From: UBA1479 sp002706405
Lineage (GTDB): Bacteria; Pseudomonadota; Alphaproteobacteria; Rhodospirillales; Casp-alpha2
Direction of reading: 5' to 3'
NCBI GenBank assembly: GCA_963972255.1
Contig: CAXATO010000012.1
Span: 109,233 to 173,232, forward strand
DNA: 64,000 nt
Under the pieces are notes generated by a model. The model was not told where the DNA came from. It saw only the letters and a list, made by a program, of their open reading frames with translations, and did not search any database. Both the position numbers and the translations under genes were made by a program. Positions 1-8,181 of the stretch are shown here, one piece after another; position 1 is the first letter of the stretch; each line of letters starts with the position of its first letter.

Positions 1-219
1 GACACTGGCGCCCGTGCCGCCGGTGGCGGCGGGGGCGGGGTCGTCTGTCCCTGTCGGTTCGCTGCTGCGTTGAATGTTCAATACCGATCCGTACGGTCTG
101 TTTCCGCGGTCAAAACATTATACGTGCCGTGATCCCGGGCAGGGTAGAGGACCGGGCGAGGCCCCGCAACCGCCCGCCGGGGAAAAAACGGGGAAGGGCG
201 CAGAAATCCGCCGCATGCG
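1..219. other. Upstream region of rpsD, no gene supported
   Basis: No complete gene can be supported here. On the minus strand a frame running off the left edge could begin at a TTG at 81-79 and read MNIQRSSEPTGTDDPAP. A TATAAT-like hexamer lies at 122-117 on that strand, so the 5' end of a divergent gene outside the window is possible. No ribosome binding site or recognisable domain supports it, so it is not annotated as a CDS. Confidence 0.4.
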
Positions 220-247
220 TTGACAAAGGGTGCGGGATGCCTATACT
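220..247 (+). promoter_or_regulatory. Sigma-70 promoter of rpsD
   Basis: TTGACA (220-225) and TATACT (242-247) are separated by 16 bases, close to the consensus housekeeping promoter. Transcription would begin near 254, leaving a GC-rich leader of about 160 bases before rpsD. The -35 is perfect and the -10 differs from TATAAT at one position. Confidence 0.75.
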
Positions 248-413
248 CCCGCGCTTCCTTTCCGGGAACGTGGATGTCGCTGCCTATCGGGCGCATCCCG
301 CCCCCTTCTGAAGCCCACAAGGGCCAGGGAGGGATCAAGGCCTACCGGGACAACGTAGACCGCCGCGGCGATAAAAACCGGCCGCCGGCAAAGCAAAAAA
401 GGACTGATAAGTC

Positions 414-1028
414 ATGTCGAAGCGTCTTGCCTCGAAATACAAGATTAACCGGCGCCTGGGCGAAAACCTTTGGGGTCGCCCGAAAAGCCCCGTCAACACC
501 CGCGAATACGGCCCCGGCCAGCATGGTCAGCGGCGCAAGAAGCCGTCCGATTTCGGCACGCAGCTGATGGCCAAGCAGAAGCTGAAAGGCTACTACGGCA
601 ACATCTCGGAAAAGAAGTTCCGCATGTATTACGCCGAAGCCTCGCGCCGCAAGGGTGACACCTCGGAAAACCTGATCGGCCTGCTGGAGCGCCGCCTGGA
701 CGCCATCGTCTATCGCATGAAGTTCGTGCCGACCGTGTTCGCCGCCCGTCAGTTCGTCAACCACGGCCATGTCAAGGTCAACGGCAAGAAGGTGAACATC
801 CCCTCCTATCAGGTCCGCGAAGGCGACGTGATCGAGGTCAAGGAAAAGTCCCGCGAAATGCCGCTGGTGCTGCTGGCCATCGAATCGACCGAGCGCGACA
901 TTCCCGAGTACATGGAAGTGAACCACAAGAAAATGGCCGGTACCTTCCTGCGCACGCCGAAACTGGCCGATGTGCCCTATCCGGTTCAGATGGAACCGAA
1001 CCTGGTCATCGAATTCTATTCCCGCTAG
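414..1028 (+). CDS. rpsD: 30S ribosomal protein S4
   Basis: S4 is a primary 16S rRNA-binding protein that nucleates assembly of the small ribosomal subunit. The 204-residue product has the basic N-terminal arm (SKRLASKYKINRRLGENLW) and the helical region with YGNISEKKFR. The S4 RNA-binding domain lies at about residues 93-155 (RLDAIVYRM ... VNGKKVNIPSY). Length is normal for the family. ATG 414 is preceded by AAAGGA about ten bases upstream. A promoter at 220-247 and a terminator at 1067-1096 make it a single-gene unit, unlike the alpha operon location of rpsD in E. coli. Identification is secure. Confidence 0.98.
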   Translation: MSKRLASKYKINRRLGENLWGRPKSPVNTREYGPGQHGQRRKKPSDFGTQLMAKQKLKGYYGNISEKKFRMYYAEASRRKGDTSENLIGLLERRLDAIVYRMKFVPTVFAARQFVNHGHVKVNGKKVNIPSYQVREGDVIEVKEKSREMPLVLLAIESTERDIPEYMEVNHKKMAGTFLRTPKLADVPYPVQMEPNLVIEFYSR

Positions 1029-1066
1029 TCCGGGACGAACGTCGCGCGCGGTTTTCTCCGCGCCGG

Positions 1067-1096
1067 AAAAGGGGCACCATCGGGTGCCCCTTTTTT
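1067..1096 (+). terminator. Rho-independent terminator of rpsD
   Basis: GGGGCACC (1071-1078) and GGTGCCCC (1083-1090) form a perfect 8-bp stem with an ATCG loop. It is flanked by AAAA on the left and TTTTTTG on the right. This is the clearest intrinsic terminator in the window and lies 40 bases after the rpsD stop codon. Confidence 0.93.
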
Positions 1097-1123
1097 GTTG
1101 CGGAGACGGGAAGGAGACCAGCC

Positions 1124-1540
1124 ATGACGCCGAAAGAAATCGTCGAAAGCTTCTATGCCGACGTGTGGAACCGCCGCGACTACGATCAGGCCCGGCGCAT
1201 CATCGCCAGGGACTTTAGGTTCCGGGGATCGCTGGATGACGAACGGTCGGGGGTCGAGGGCTTCATCGACTACAACAAGGGCGTTCACAAGGCGCTCGGC
1301 GGCTATACCTGTACCATCCGCGACATGGTCGCGGACGACGGGCGCGTCGCCGCCCAGGTGTATTTCGAAGGCGTCCATCAGGACGTTTTCTTCGGCGTGC
1401 CGGCGACGGGAAAAACGCTGCACTGGATGGGGGCGGCGTTCTTCGACATCCGGGACGGGCAAATTCAAAGCCTGTGGGTGCTGGGTGATATCGACGGTCT
1501 GAAACGCCAACTGGGCCTGACGGAAACGACCTGGGCGTGA
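1124..1540 (+). CDS. SnoaL-like ester cyclase family protein
   Basis: A 138-residue protein of the SnoaL/NTF2 fold. The N-terminal pattern FYADVWNRRDYDQA followed by IIARDFRFRG is typical of SnoaL-like proteins, which form a cone-shaped barrel around a small hydrophobic ligand. A central stretch (VHQDVFFGVPATGK) and the late IRDGQIQSLWV strand also fit. Some members are polyketide cyclases, but most in proteobacteria have no known substrate. AAGGAG sits about eight bases before ATG 1124. It stands alone between the rpsD terminator and the convergent ahpF, so context gives no hint of function. Confidence 0.8.
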   Translation: MTPKEIVESFYADVWNRRDYDQARRIIARDFRFRGSLDDERSGVEGFIDYNKGVHKALGGYTCTIRDMVADDGRVAAQVYFEGVHQDVFFGVPATGKTLHWMGAAFFDIRDGQIQSLWVLGDIDGLKRQLGLTETTWA

Positions 1541-1600
1541 CCGCCGGTCCCGCCGCCCCAGGAGCAATTCAGAGTGGGGGCGACGGGCCGGGGTTGAAGG

Positions 1601-3190
1601 TCAGGCGGCGGCCGCTTCCTCGGCGGGCGCCTGGCGGATCAGATAGTCGAAGGCGGACAGGGCGGATTTTGCCCCTTCGCCCATGGCGATGATGATCTGC
1701 TTGTGCGGCGTGGTTGTCGCATCGCCGGCGGCAAAGACGCCGGGGACGGAAGTCTCGCCCCGCTGATTGACCTCGATCTCGCCGCGCGGGCTCAGCGCCA
1801 GGGCGCCTTTCAGCCATTCCGTGTTGGGCACCAGGCCGATCTGCACGAAGATGCCTTCCAGCTCGATCGTATGGGACTGCTCGGTCGCCCGGTCGGTGTA
1901 GATCAGGCCGGTGACCTTGCTTCCGTCGCCCCGCACTTCCGTGGTCAGGGCCTGGGTGATGATGGTCACGTTGGCCAGACTGCGCAGCTTGCGTTGCAGG
2001 ACCTCGTCGGCTCGCAATTGCTTGTCGAACTCGATCAGGGTGACATGGGCGACGATGCCGGCCAGGTCGATGGCCGCTTCGACACCTGAGTTGCCGCCGC
2101 CGATCACGGCCACGCGCTTGCCCTTGAACAGGGGGCCGTCGCAGTGCGGGCAGTAGGCGACGCCCTTGTTACGGTACTCGTCCTCGCCGGGCACGTTCAT
2201 CTGCCGCCAGCGGGCCCCCGGGCTCAGCACGATCGACCGGGACTGCAGCGTGGCGCCGCTTTCCAGGGTGATCTGGTGCAGGCCGCCCGGCTGTGTGGCC
2301 GGGACCAGCGCCGTCGCCCGCTGCAGGTTCATGATATCGACGTCGTAGTCGCGGACATGGGTTTCCAACGCCGCCGCCAGGGCGGGGCCTTCCGTATGGG
2401 GGACGGAGATGAAGTTCTCGATCGCCATGGTATCCAGCACCTGACCGCCGAACCGTTCGGAGGCGACGCCGGTGCGGATGCCCTTGCGCGCGGCATAGAC
2501 CGCGGCCGCGGCACCGGCCGGCCCGCCGCCGACGATCAGCATGTCGAACGGGTCCTTGGCGTCGATGGCTTCGGCGGCGCGGTCGGCGGCCCCCGTATCC
2601 AGCTTGGCCAGGATCTGTTCCAGCTCCATGCGGCCCTGGGCGAAGGGCTCGCCGTTCAGGTAGACCGCGGGCACGGCCATGACCTCGCGGGCCTCGACCT
2701 CGTCCTTGAACAGGCCGCCGTCGATGGCGACATGGGTGACGCCCGGGTTGAACACGGCCATGACGTTCAGCGCCTGGACCACGTCGGGGCAGTTCTGGCA
2801 GGACAGGGAGAAATAGGTTTCAAAGCGGAACTCACCGCTCAGGCCTTTGACCTGTTCCAGGACCTCGGGGGCTATTTTGGGCGGGTGGCCGCCCGAATGC
2901 AGCAGGGCCAGGACCAGGGACGTGAATTCGTGGCCCAGCGGGATGCCGGCGAAACGCAGGCCCGTTTCCGCACCGTCGCGCAGGATCGTGAAGGACGGCA
3001 CGCGGGCGTCGGCTTCCGCACCCTCGGCGCGCCGCCAGGAGACTTTGTCCGACAATTGGGCGATGTCGCCCAGCAGGGTTTCCAGGCCCCCCGACGCCTT
3101 GGCGTCGTTCAGGGTCGCGACGAGCTCGATGGGCGCGCGCAGGTTCTCCAGATAGCCTTTCAGCTGGGTCTTCAGGGTATCGTCCAACAT
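1601..3190 (-). CDS. ahpF: Alkyl hydroperoxide reductase subunit F
   Basis: AhpF is the NADH- and FAD-dependent flavoprotein that re-reduces the peroxiredoxin AhpC in the cytoplasm. The 529-residue protein has the duplicated thioredoxin-like N-terminal domain with the redox pair C131-x2-C134 (CQNC). An FAD-binding GGGPAG loop is near residue 221. The thioredoxin-reductase-type pair is C347-x2-C350 (CPHC), followed by an NADH-binding GGGNSG. Spacing and length match E. coli AhpF closely. It lies 123 bp downstream of ahpC on the same strand, and that gap carries two small hairpins. All catalytic cysteines are present, so it should be active. Confidence 0.97.
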   Translation of the reverse strand: MLDDTLKTQLKGYLENLRAPIELVATLNDAKASGGLETLLGDIAQLSDKVSWRRAEGAEADARVPSFTILRDGAETGLRFAGIPLGHEFTSLVLALLHSGGHPPKIAPEVLEQVKGLSGEFRFETYFSLSCQNCPDVVQALNVMAVFNPGVTHVAIDGGLFKDEVEAREVMAVPAVYLNGEPFAQGRMELEQILAKLDTGAADRAAEAIDAKDPFDMLIVGGGPAGAAAAVYAARKGIRTGVASERFGGQVLDTMAIENFISVPHTEGPALAAALETHVRDYDVDIMNLQRATALVPATQPGGLHQITLESGATLQSRSIVLSPGARWRQMNVPGEDEYRNKGVAYCPHCDGPLFKGKRVAVIGGGNSGVEAAIDLAGIVAHVTLIEFDKQLRADEVLQRKLRSLANVTIITQALTTEVRGDGSKVTGLIYTDRATEQSHTIELEGIFVQIGLVPNTEWLKGALALSPRGEIEVNQRGETSVPGVFAAGDATTTPHKQIIIAMGEGAKSALSAFDYLIRQAPAEEAAAA

Positions 3191-3257
3191 GGTCCTGTCT
3201 TTCGTTCTTTGAATGTGCGTCTGGGGTCGTTTCTTCGTGTCGCGGGACCCGGCGGAC

Positions 3258-3312
3258 GGGGCGCGTCGCCCCAGGGAGGAGAAGGGAGACGCGCCCGCTT
3301 GCCGGGTCGGGC
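3258..3312 (-). other. Two small hairpins between ahpC and ahpF
   Basis: GCCCG (3293-3297) can pair with CGGGC (3308-3312) just after the ahpC stop. GGGGCG (3258-3263) pairs with CGCCCC (3267-3272) a little further on. Neither is followed by a T-run on the transcribed minus strand. They are better read as possible mRNA-stabilising or processing structures than as terminators. Confidence 0.4.
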
Positions 3313-3313
3313 T

Positions 3314-3877
3314 TTAGATTTTGCCGACCAGCTGCAGGGAGGGAGCCAGCGTTTCGGCGCCTTCTTCCCATTTTGCCGGGCAGACTTCGTCCGGATGAGC
3401 CCGCACGTACTGGGCGGCCTTGATCTTGCGCAGAAGCTCGGTCGCGTTGCGGCCGACGCCTTCCGAGGTGACTTCGACGATCTGGATCACGCCGTCCGGG
3501 TCGACCACGAAGGTGCCGCGATCCGCGAGGCCCTGGCCTTCCCGCATCACTTCGAAGTTGCGCGTGATGGTGCCGGTCGGATCACCGACCATGGGGAAGG
3601 CGATCTTGCCGATGGCGGGCGAGGAATCGTGCCAGGCCTTGTGCGAGAAATGGGTATCCGTGGAGACGGAATAGATCTCGACGCCCATTTTCTGGAACTC
3701 GGCGTAGTTGTCGGCCAGGTCTTCGAGTTCGGTCGGACAGACGAAGGTGAAGTCGGCCGGATAGAAGAAGAAGACGGCCCATTTGTCTTTCACGTCGGCG
3801 TCGGTGACGGTGATGAACTTGCCGTCCTTGAAGGCTTCGGCCTTGAACGGCTTCATTTCTGTGTTGATGAGAGACAT
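3314..3877 (-). CDS. ahpC: Alkyl hydroperoxide reductase subunit C (2-Cys peroxiredoxin)
   Basis: AhpC reduces H2O2, peroxynitrite and organic hydroperoxides using a peroxidatic cysteine, and AhpF restores it. The 187-residue product has peroxidatic C47 in FTFVCPTE and resolving C166 in EVCPAKW. It also has the conserved DTHFSHKAWH and FPMVGDPTG segments. ATG 3877 gives exactly the usual family length; an upstream in-frame start at 3925 would add an unrelated leader. The 5' flank is an AT-rich control region (3918-3990) unlike the surrounding DNA, suggesting regulated expression. Identification is secure. Confidence 0.97.
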   Translation of the reverse strand: MSLINTEMKPFKAEAFKDGKFITVTDADVKDKWAVFFFYPADFTFVCPTELEDLADNYAEFQKMGVEIYSVSTDTHFSHKAWHDSSPAIGKIAFPMVGDPTGTITRNFEVMREGQGLADRGTFVVDPDGVIQIVEVTSEGVGRNATELLRKIKAAQYVRAHPDEVCPAKWEEGAETLAPSLQLVGKI

Positions 3878-3917
3878 ATCGGCTCCGTTGGTTGGTGTTG
3901 GTGGGTACACGCCATAG

Positions 3918-3990
3918 ATAGACAATTGCGAATGCTTATTAAAATGAATTAATTGATAAAATTAAATCGATAATTCCGATCAAGTATTTA
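3918..3990 (-). promoter_or_regulatory. AT-rich control region upstream of ahpC
   Basis: About 70 bases of strongly AT-rich sequence sit in otherwise GC-rich DNA just upstream of ahpC. On the minus strand TTGATC is followed 17 bases later by TTTATC, a plausible promoter. The stretch also holds an inverted TTGAT ... ATCAA pair and the palindrome ATCGAT. Peroxide-responsive ahpC promoters are commonly bound by OxyR or Fur-family proteins, but no exact consensus site was recognised. Confidence 0.5.
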
Positions 3991-4046
3991 TTTTCAGATC
4001 ACAAAGGCGATTTTTCAGGTTTGCGGGGGGCGCAAGTTGAGATGCC

Positions 4047-4096
4047 GGGGGGGGGGGGGGGGGGCCGGCGGGGGGGGGGGGGGGGGGGGGGGGGGG
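4047..4096. repeat. Two long homopolymeric G tracts
   Basis: An 18-base G run (4047-4064) and a 27-base G run (4070-4096) are separated only by CCGGC. Nothing similar occurs elsewhere in the window. The tract lies between the grxD terminator and the ahpC control region, so it interrupts no gene. It could be a real simple-sequence tract or a sequencing or assembly artefact. Confidence 0.9.
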
Positions 4097-4135
4097 CGCG
4101 GCCGTCAGGCCGGCGGGAAGGACGATCCCCAACGG

Positions 4136-4159
4136 AAAAGGACCGCCAAACGGCGGCCC
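4136..4159 (-). terminator. Terminator of the purL-bolA-grxD unit
   Basis: Read on the minus strand, GGGCCGCC (4159-4152) and GGCGGTCC (4147-4140) form an 8-bp stem with a GTTT loop. TTTT (4139-4136) follows. It is correctly oriented and lies about 75 bases after the grxD stop. Confidence 0.75.
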
Positions 4160-4235
4160 TTCCCTCAAGCCCTCCCTGGAAACTCGGGGGCCTCATTTTT
4201 ATGGGGTGATTAAACCCGAACAAATAAGACGAAAT

Positions 4236-4571
4236 TCAAGCGGCGTTTTCAACGCCTTTTTCGTCCAGGAGCTGCTTCAACTCGCCGGTTTCATACATCT
4301 CCCGGATGATGTCGCAGCCGCCGACGAATTCCCCCTTCACGTAAAGCTGGGGGATGGTCGGCCAATTGGTATAGGCCTTGATGCCTTCGCGAATTTCCAT
4401 GTCGTCCAGGACGTTGACGCCCTTGAACTTGACACCGATGGCCGACAGCGCCTGCACCACGGCGGCGGAAAAACCGCACTGCGGGAACATCGGCGTGCCT
4501 TTCATGAACAGCACCACGTCGTTGTCGTCTACTTCCTGCTTGATCTGGGCGAAAACCGGATTCTCGCTCAT
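4236..4571 (-). CDS. grxD: Monothiol glutaredoxin, Grx4 family
   Basis: Monothiol CGFS glutaredoxins bind a [2Fe-2S] cluster with glutathione, usually with a BolA partner, and deliver clusters or sense iron. This 111-residue protein has the hallmark CGFS with C32, preceded by KGTPMFPQ, and the later WPTIPQLYVKGEFVGGCDI. ATG 4571 gives the usual length. The gene follows bolA on the same strand with a 67-bp gap, the standard alphaproteobacterial purL-bolA-grxD order. That order supports the GrxD-BolA complex as its working form. Confidence 0.96.
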   Translation of the reverse strand: MSENPVFAQIKQEVDDNDVVLFMKGTPMFPQCGFSAAVVQALSAIGVKFKGVNVLDDMEIREGIKAYTNWPTIPQLYVKGEFVGGCDIIREMYETGELKQLLDEKGVENAA

Positions 4572-4638
4572 CTGTATGTCCTTTCGTTGGGCCCGGGAAT
4601 TAAGACACCGGGCGAATCGCCTGCGACGGCCTTGGAAT

Positions 4639-4875
4639 TCAGTCGGCCGGGGCCGACGTTTGTAGGGCAAGGGCATGCAGTTCGTTGCCCATGCGGCCCT
4701 GAAGCGCCTGATAGACCATCTGGTGCTGCTGAACGCGGGATTTGCCCCGAAAGGCTTCGGACACGACGACGGCAAGGTAATGATCCCCGTCACCGCGCAG
4801 ATCTTCGATGGTCACTTCCGCACCCGGAATTCCTTCCCGGATAAGCGTTTCGATTTCGCCGGCGGCCATGGCCAT
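4639..4875 (-). CDS. BolA family protein
   Basis: A 78-residue BolA-type protein with the KH-like fold. Visible hallmarks are IREGIPGAEVTIEDLRGDGDHY, split here as IREGIPGAEVTIED and LRGDGDHY, then the VVSEAFRGKSRVQQHQMV segment and the C-terminal ALALQT. The conserved histidine in QQHQMVY is the usual cluster-ligand region in BolA-Grx complexes. It lies between purL and grxD in one minus-strand unit, so an Fe-S role with GrxD is the most likely job. The start at ATG 4875 gives the expected short length. Confidence 0.93.
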   Translation of the reverse strand: MAMAAGEIETLIREGIPGAEVTIEDLRGDGDHYLAVVVSEAFRGKSRVQQHQMVYQALQGRMGNELHALALQTSAPAD

Positions 4876-4967
4876 GGTGGGTTCCCCAAGTTCAGCAATC
4901 CATTGAGTGATGATATGGCGTGCCCGTGGCCCGAGGTCAACAGTAGGCGTGCCCGGAATCGACGCAA

Positions 4968-7178
4968 CTAGGCTTGCGGAGCGGCCATATAGGTCGGCAT
5001 CCAGGATTCGTGGATGCGCCGCAGGTCCGCCAGGGCGGCCTCGCCGTGGCCCTTCACTGCGATCTGATCGCCGCCGCAGGTGCCGAGAACCAGCGCCGGC
5101 ACGCCCGTGTCGCGGGCCGCGGCGACAAGCGCCGCCGCATTGCCGGTGGTGACCAGATAGCGTCCCTGGTCTTCGCCGAACAGGAAGGCGGTGGCATGGA
5201 CGCCGTCAGGCAGGGCGATGTCGGCGCCCAGGTCGCCCGAGAGCGCCATTTCCGCAAGCGCCACCAGCAAGCCGCCGTCGGACAGGTCGTGGCAGGCGCT
5301 GATCTGGCCCGTTTCGATCAGGGAGCGCACGAAATCACCGGTGCGCCGCTCGACCCCCAGGTTGACCGGCGGCGGGGATCCGGCCTCGCGGCCTTCGATC
5401 TCCCGCAGGTAGATCGACTGGCCCAGATGGCCTTTGGTCTCGCCGATCAGGACCAGGGTCTGTCCGTCGCCCGGAAGGGCGGCGCCGACCCGCTTAGCCG
5501 CGTCCTTCAACAGCCCGACGCCGCCAATGGTGGGCGTCGGCGGGATGCCCGTGCCGTTGGTTTCGTTGTACAGCGACACGTTGCCGGACACGACGGGGAA
5601 GTCGAGTGCCACGCAGGCTTCGCGGATGCCGTCGATGCAGCCGACGAACTGGCCCATGATTTCCGGGCGTTCCGGATTGCCGAAGTTCATGTTGTCGGTA
5701 ATGGCGATGGGCTTGGCGCCGACGGAAACCAGGTTGCGCCAGGCTTCGGCCACGGCCTGACGGCCGCCTTCGATCGGATCCGCCAAGCAATAGCGCGGCG
5801 TGCAGTCCGACGTCATGGCCAGCGCCTTCTTGGTGCCGTGCACGCGGACCACCCCGGCGTCGCCGCCCGGCCGTCCGATGGTGTCGCCCATGACCATGTG
5901 GTCGTACTGTTCCCAGATCCAGCGCTTGGAGGCCAGATGGGGGCAGCCCATCAAGGTCTTGAGCGCATCCAGGGGAGCGATGTCTTTTTCCAGGTCGCCG
6001 GGCGTGATCTCCGCCTGTTTCGGCGTCGGAACCCAGGGCCGGTCGTATTCGGGGCTGGCCAGCGCCAGCGGGTCGATGGGCAGATCGGCGACGATTTCGC
6101 CCTTGTGGCGCAGCACCATATGGCCCGTGTCGGTCAGCTTGCCGACCACGGCGAAATCCAGTTCCCACTTGTCGAAAATCTTGCGGGCGTCGTCTTCGCG
6201 CCCGGGCTTGAGCACCAGCAGCATGCGCTCCTGGCTTTCCGACAGCATCATTTCATAGGCCGTCATGCCGGTTTCGCGCTGCGGGACCTGATCCAGGTCC
6301 AGCTCGACCCCGGTGCCACCCTTGGACGCCATCTCGAAGCTGGAAGACGTCAGGCCCGCGGCCCCCATGTCCTGGATCGCCACGATCATGTCCGTCGACA
6401 TCAGCTCCAGGCAGGCTTCGATCAAAAGCTTTTCCGTGAACGGGTCGCCGACCTGAACGGTCGGGCGTTTTTCGTCCGAATCATCCGTGAATTCGGCCGA
6501 GGCCATGGTCGCCCCGTGGATGCCGTCGCGTCCGGTCTTGGAGCCCACATAGATGATCGGATTGCCGATCCCCGTGGCGGCGGAATAGAAAATCTTGTCC
6601 TGGTCGGCGACGCCCACGGTCATGGCGTTGACCAGGATGTTGCCGTTGTAGCCGGGGTGGAATTCGCATTCGCCGCCCACGGTCGGCACCCCGACGCAGT
6701 TGCCGTAGCCGCCGACGCCGGCGACCACGCCCGCCACCAGATGGCGGGTCTTGGGGTGATCGGGCGATCCGAAGCGCAGCGCGTTCAGGTTGGCCACGGG
6801 CCGCGCGCCCATGGTGAACACGTCGCGCAGAATGCCGCCCACGCCCGTCGCCGCCCCCTGGTAGGGCTCGATGAAGCTGGGGTGGTTATGGCTTTCCATC
6901 TTGAAGATGGCGGCCTGGCCGTCGTCGATATCGATCACGCCGGCGTTCTCGCCGGGGCCGCAGATCACGCGTTTGCCGTCGGTCGGCAAGGTTTTCAGCC
7001 ATTTCTTCGAGGATTTATAGGAGCAATGCTCCGACCACATGACGGAAAAGATGCCCAGTTCCGTCAGGTTCGGCGCGCGGCCGAGGATTTCCAGAACCTT
7101 TTCGTACTCGGCAGGGCTCAGGCCATGCTCGGCGACGATTTCAGGCGTGATTTCCGGGGAATTCTGGGGAGCGTTCAT
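4968..7178 (-). CDS. purL: Phosphoribosylformylglycinamidine synthase subunit PurL
   Basis: PurL is the ATP-dependent synthetase subunit that converts FGAR to FGAM in purine synthesis. At 736 residues it is the small form that works with separate PurS and PurQ, both encoded further up. Motifs include the N-terminal WSEHCSYKSSKKWLK, the SHNHPSFIEPYQGAATGVGG active-site region and GDAGVVRVHG. The two AIRS-like halves are intact. ATG 7178 (MNAPQNS) was chosen over a start 36 bases upstream because it fits homologues. purL is separated from purQ by about 5.5 kb of unrelated genes, which is unusual. Confidence 0.97.
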   Translation of the reverse strand: MNAPQNSPEITPEIVAEHGLSPAEYEKVLEILGRAPNLTELGIFSVMWSEHCSYKSSKKWLKTLPTDGKRVICGPGENAGVIDIDDGQAAIFKMESHNHPSFIEPYQGAATGVGGILRDVFTMGARPVANLNALRFGSPDHPKTRHLVAGVVAGVGGYGNCVGVPTVGGECEFHPGYNGNILVNAMTVGVADQDKIFYSAATGIGNPIIYVGSKTGRDGIHGATMASAEFTDDSDEKRPTVQVGDPFTEKLLIEACLELMSTDMIVAIQDMGAAGLTSSSFEMASKGGTGVELDLDQVPQRETGMTAYEMMLSESQERMLLVLKPGREDDARKIFDKWELDFAVVGKLTDTGHMVLRHKGEIVADLPIDPLALASPEYDRPWVPTPKQAEITPGDLEKDIAPLDALKTLMGCPHLASKRWIWEQYDHMVMGDTIGRPGGDAGVVRVHGTKKALAMTSDCTPRYCLADPIEGGRQAVAEAWRNLVSVGAKPIAITDNMNFGNPERPEIMGQFVGCIDGIREACVALDFPVVSGNVSLYNETNGTGIPPTPTIGGVGLLKDAAKRVGAALPGDGQTLVLIGETKGHLGQSIYLREIEGREAGSPPPVNLGVERRTGDFVRSLIETGQISACHDLSDGGLLVALAEMALSGDLGADIALPDGVHATAFLFGEDQGRYLVTTGNAAALVAAARDTGVPALVLGTCGGDQIAVKGHGEAALADLRRIHESWMPTYMAAPQA

Positions 7179-7272
7179 GGCCCGACTTCTTAGCAAATCC
7201 CAGCCGTTTGGCAATGTTTTATCGGCCGGGAAGGGGCTCCCGGCGGGGATTTCCTTGATTAAGGTGGTGATC

Positions 7273-8061
7273 CTAGCGCCAGGGACGTTTGACCGGCCGG
7301 GATCCGGGCCGGCGCAGACGGATTTTCGGGCCGTTTTCGGCCCGCACCGGTCCCGGCCGGCCGCCGACGCCGGCCAGCAACGGGACGTCCCGGTCCTTGA
7401 AGAACGGCACCAGAATCATGCCGGCGACGGCCCCGCCGATATGGGCCCAGAAAGCGACGCCGCCGCCCGTGCCCGGGTCCCCGGCGGCGCTCACGACCTG
7501 CAGGCCGATCCAGGCGGCCAGCGCGATCCCGGCCGGCACGGGCACGATGCGCACGAAGATCAGGACCCAGATCAGGATGTTGATCCGCGCCGTCGGATGC
7601 AGCAGCAGATAAGCCCCCATGACGCCGGAAATCGCGCCCGAGGCACCGACCAGCGGCACGGTCGATCCGGTATCGATCAGCATGTGGGTCGTCACGGCGG
7701 CCAGGCCGCAGACCAGATAGAACACCAGAAAGCGGACATGGCCCATGCAGTCCTCGACATTGTCGCCGAGAATCCAGAGGTAGAGCATGTTGCCGATCAG
7801 ATGCATCCAGCTGCCGTGCAGGAACATGGAGGTCACCAGGGTCATCTCTGCCGGAATCCAGGACAATTGCGGCGGCAGGGTCCGTTCGTCGAACACCACG
7901 GCGGGGATGGTGCCGAGGGCGAAGACCGCTTCCTGAGCGCTTCGCGGGTCCAGGCTTGCCTGCCACAGGAACACGGCGACACAGACCGCGATCAGTCCCA
8001 CGGTCACGTATTGAAAGGAAATGCGGTGCCGGGGGTTGGAATCGGATATCGGCAGCAGCAT
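7273..8061 (-). CDS. Rhomboid family intramembrane serine protease
   Basis: Rhomboids cleave transmembrane segments within the lipid bilayer. The 262-residue product has about six hydrophobic helices. The catalytic serine is S141 in GASGAISG and the catalytic histidine H207 in WAHIGG. The HxxxN helper motif is H87-N91 (HLIGN). The TM1-TM2 loop carries the usual WIPAEMTLVTSMFLHGSWMH pattern. The C-terminal tail is short, basic and cytoplasmic. It lies alone between purL and a divergent catabolic operon, so context gives no substrate. All catalytic residues are present. Confidence 0.93.
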   Translation of the reverse strand: MLLPISDSNPRHRISFQYVTVGLIAVCVAVFLWQASLDPRSAQEAVFALGTIPAVVFDERTLPPQLSWIPAEMTLVTSMFLHGSWMHLIGNMLYLWILGDNVEDCMGHVRFLVFYLVCGLAAVTTHMLIDTGSTVPLVGASGAISGVMGAYLLLHPTARINILIWVLIFVRIVPVPAGIALAAWIGLQVVSAAGDPGTGGGVAFWAHIGGAVAGMILVPFFKDRDVPLLAGVGGRPGPVRAENGPKIRLRRPGSRPVKRPWR

Positions 8062-8181
8062 GGAATAGCGGTCTCCGTGAAGGGCGGCGCTGGGGCACCG
8101 ATATTTAGGCGGGGATTATGGCCAAAGCCGGGCGGGCGGGCCAGCACACGCGGTCGCGGCGCCGGTCCGAACGTAAAGCTG

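Larger units (their letters stand above)
3991..4235. other. Gene-free segment between ahpC control region and grxD, with poly-G
   Basis: This segment separates the ahpC promoter from the end of grxD. It contains the two poly-G tracts (4047-4096) and the grxD terminator (4136-4159), both listed separately. No coding potential is supported; frames crossing the poly-G would encode glycine- or proline-only runs. Confidence 0.7.

Noticed and set aside
1..81. Partial divergent gene with a TTG start at 81
   Set aside because: Open frame only, no RBS, no recognisable product and too short to judge.
2144..3952. Long plus-strand open frame over ahpF and ahpC
   Set aside because: It mirrors the real genes on the minus strand, a common effect of high GC, and shows no domain or start signal.
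4974..7193. Plus-strand frame of about 740 codons over purL
   Set aside because: Antisense shadow of purL with histidine- and glycine-rich meaningless sequence.
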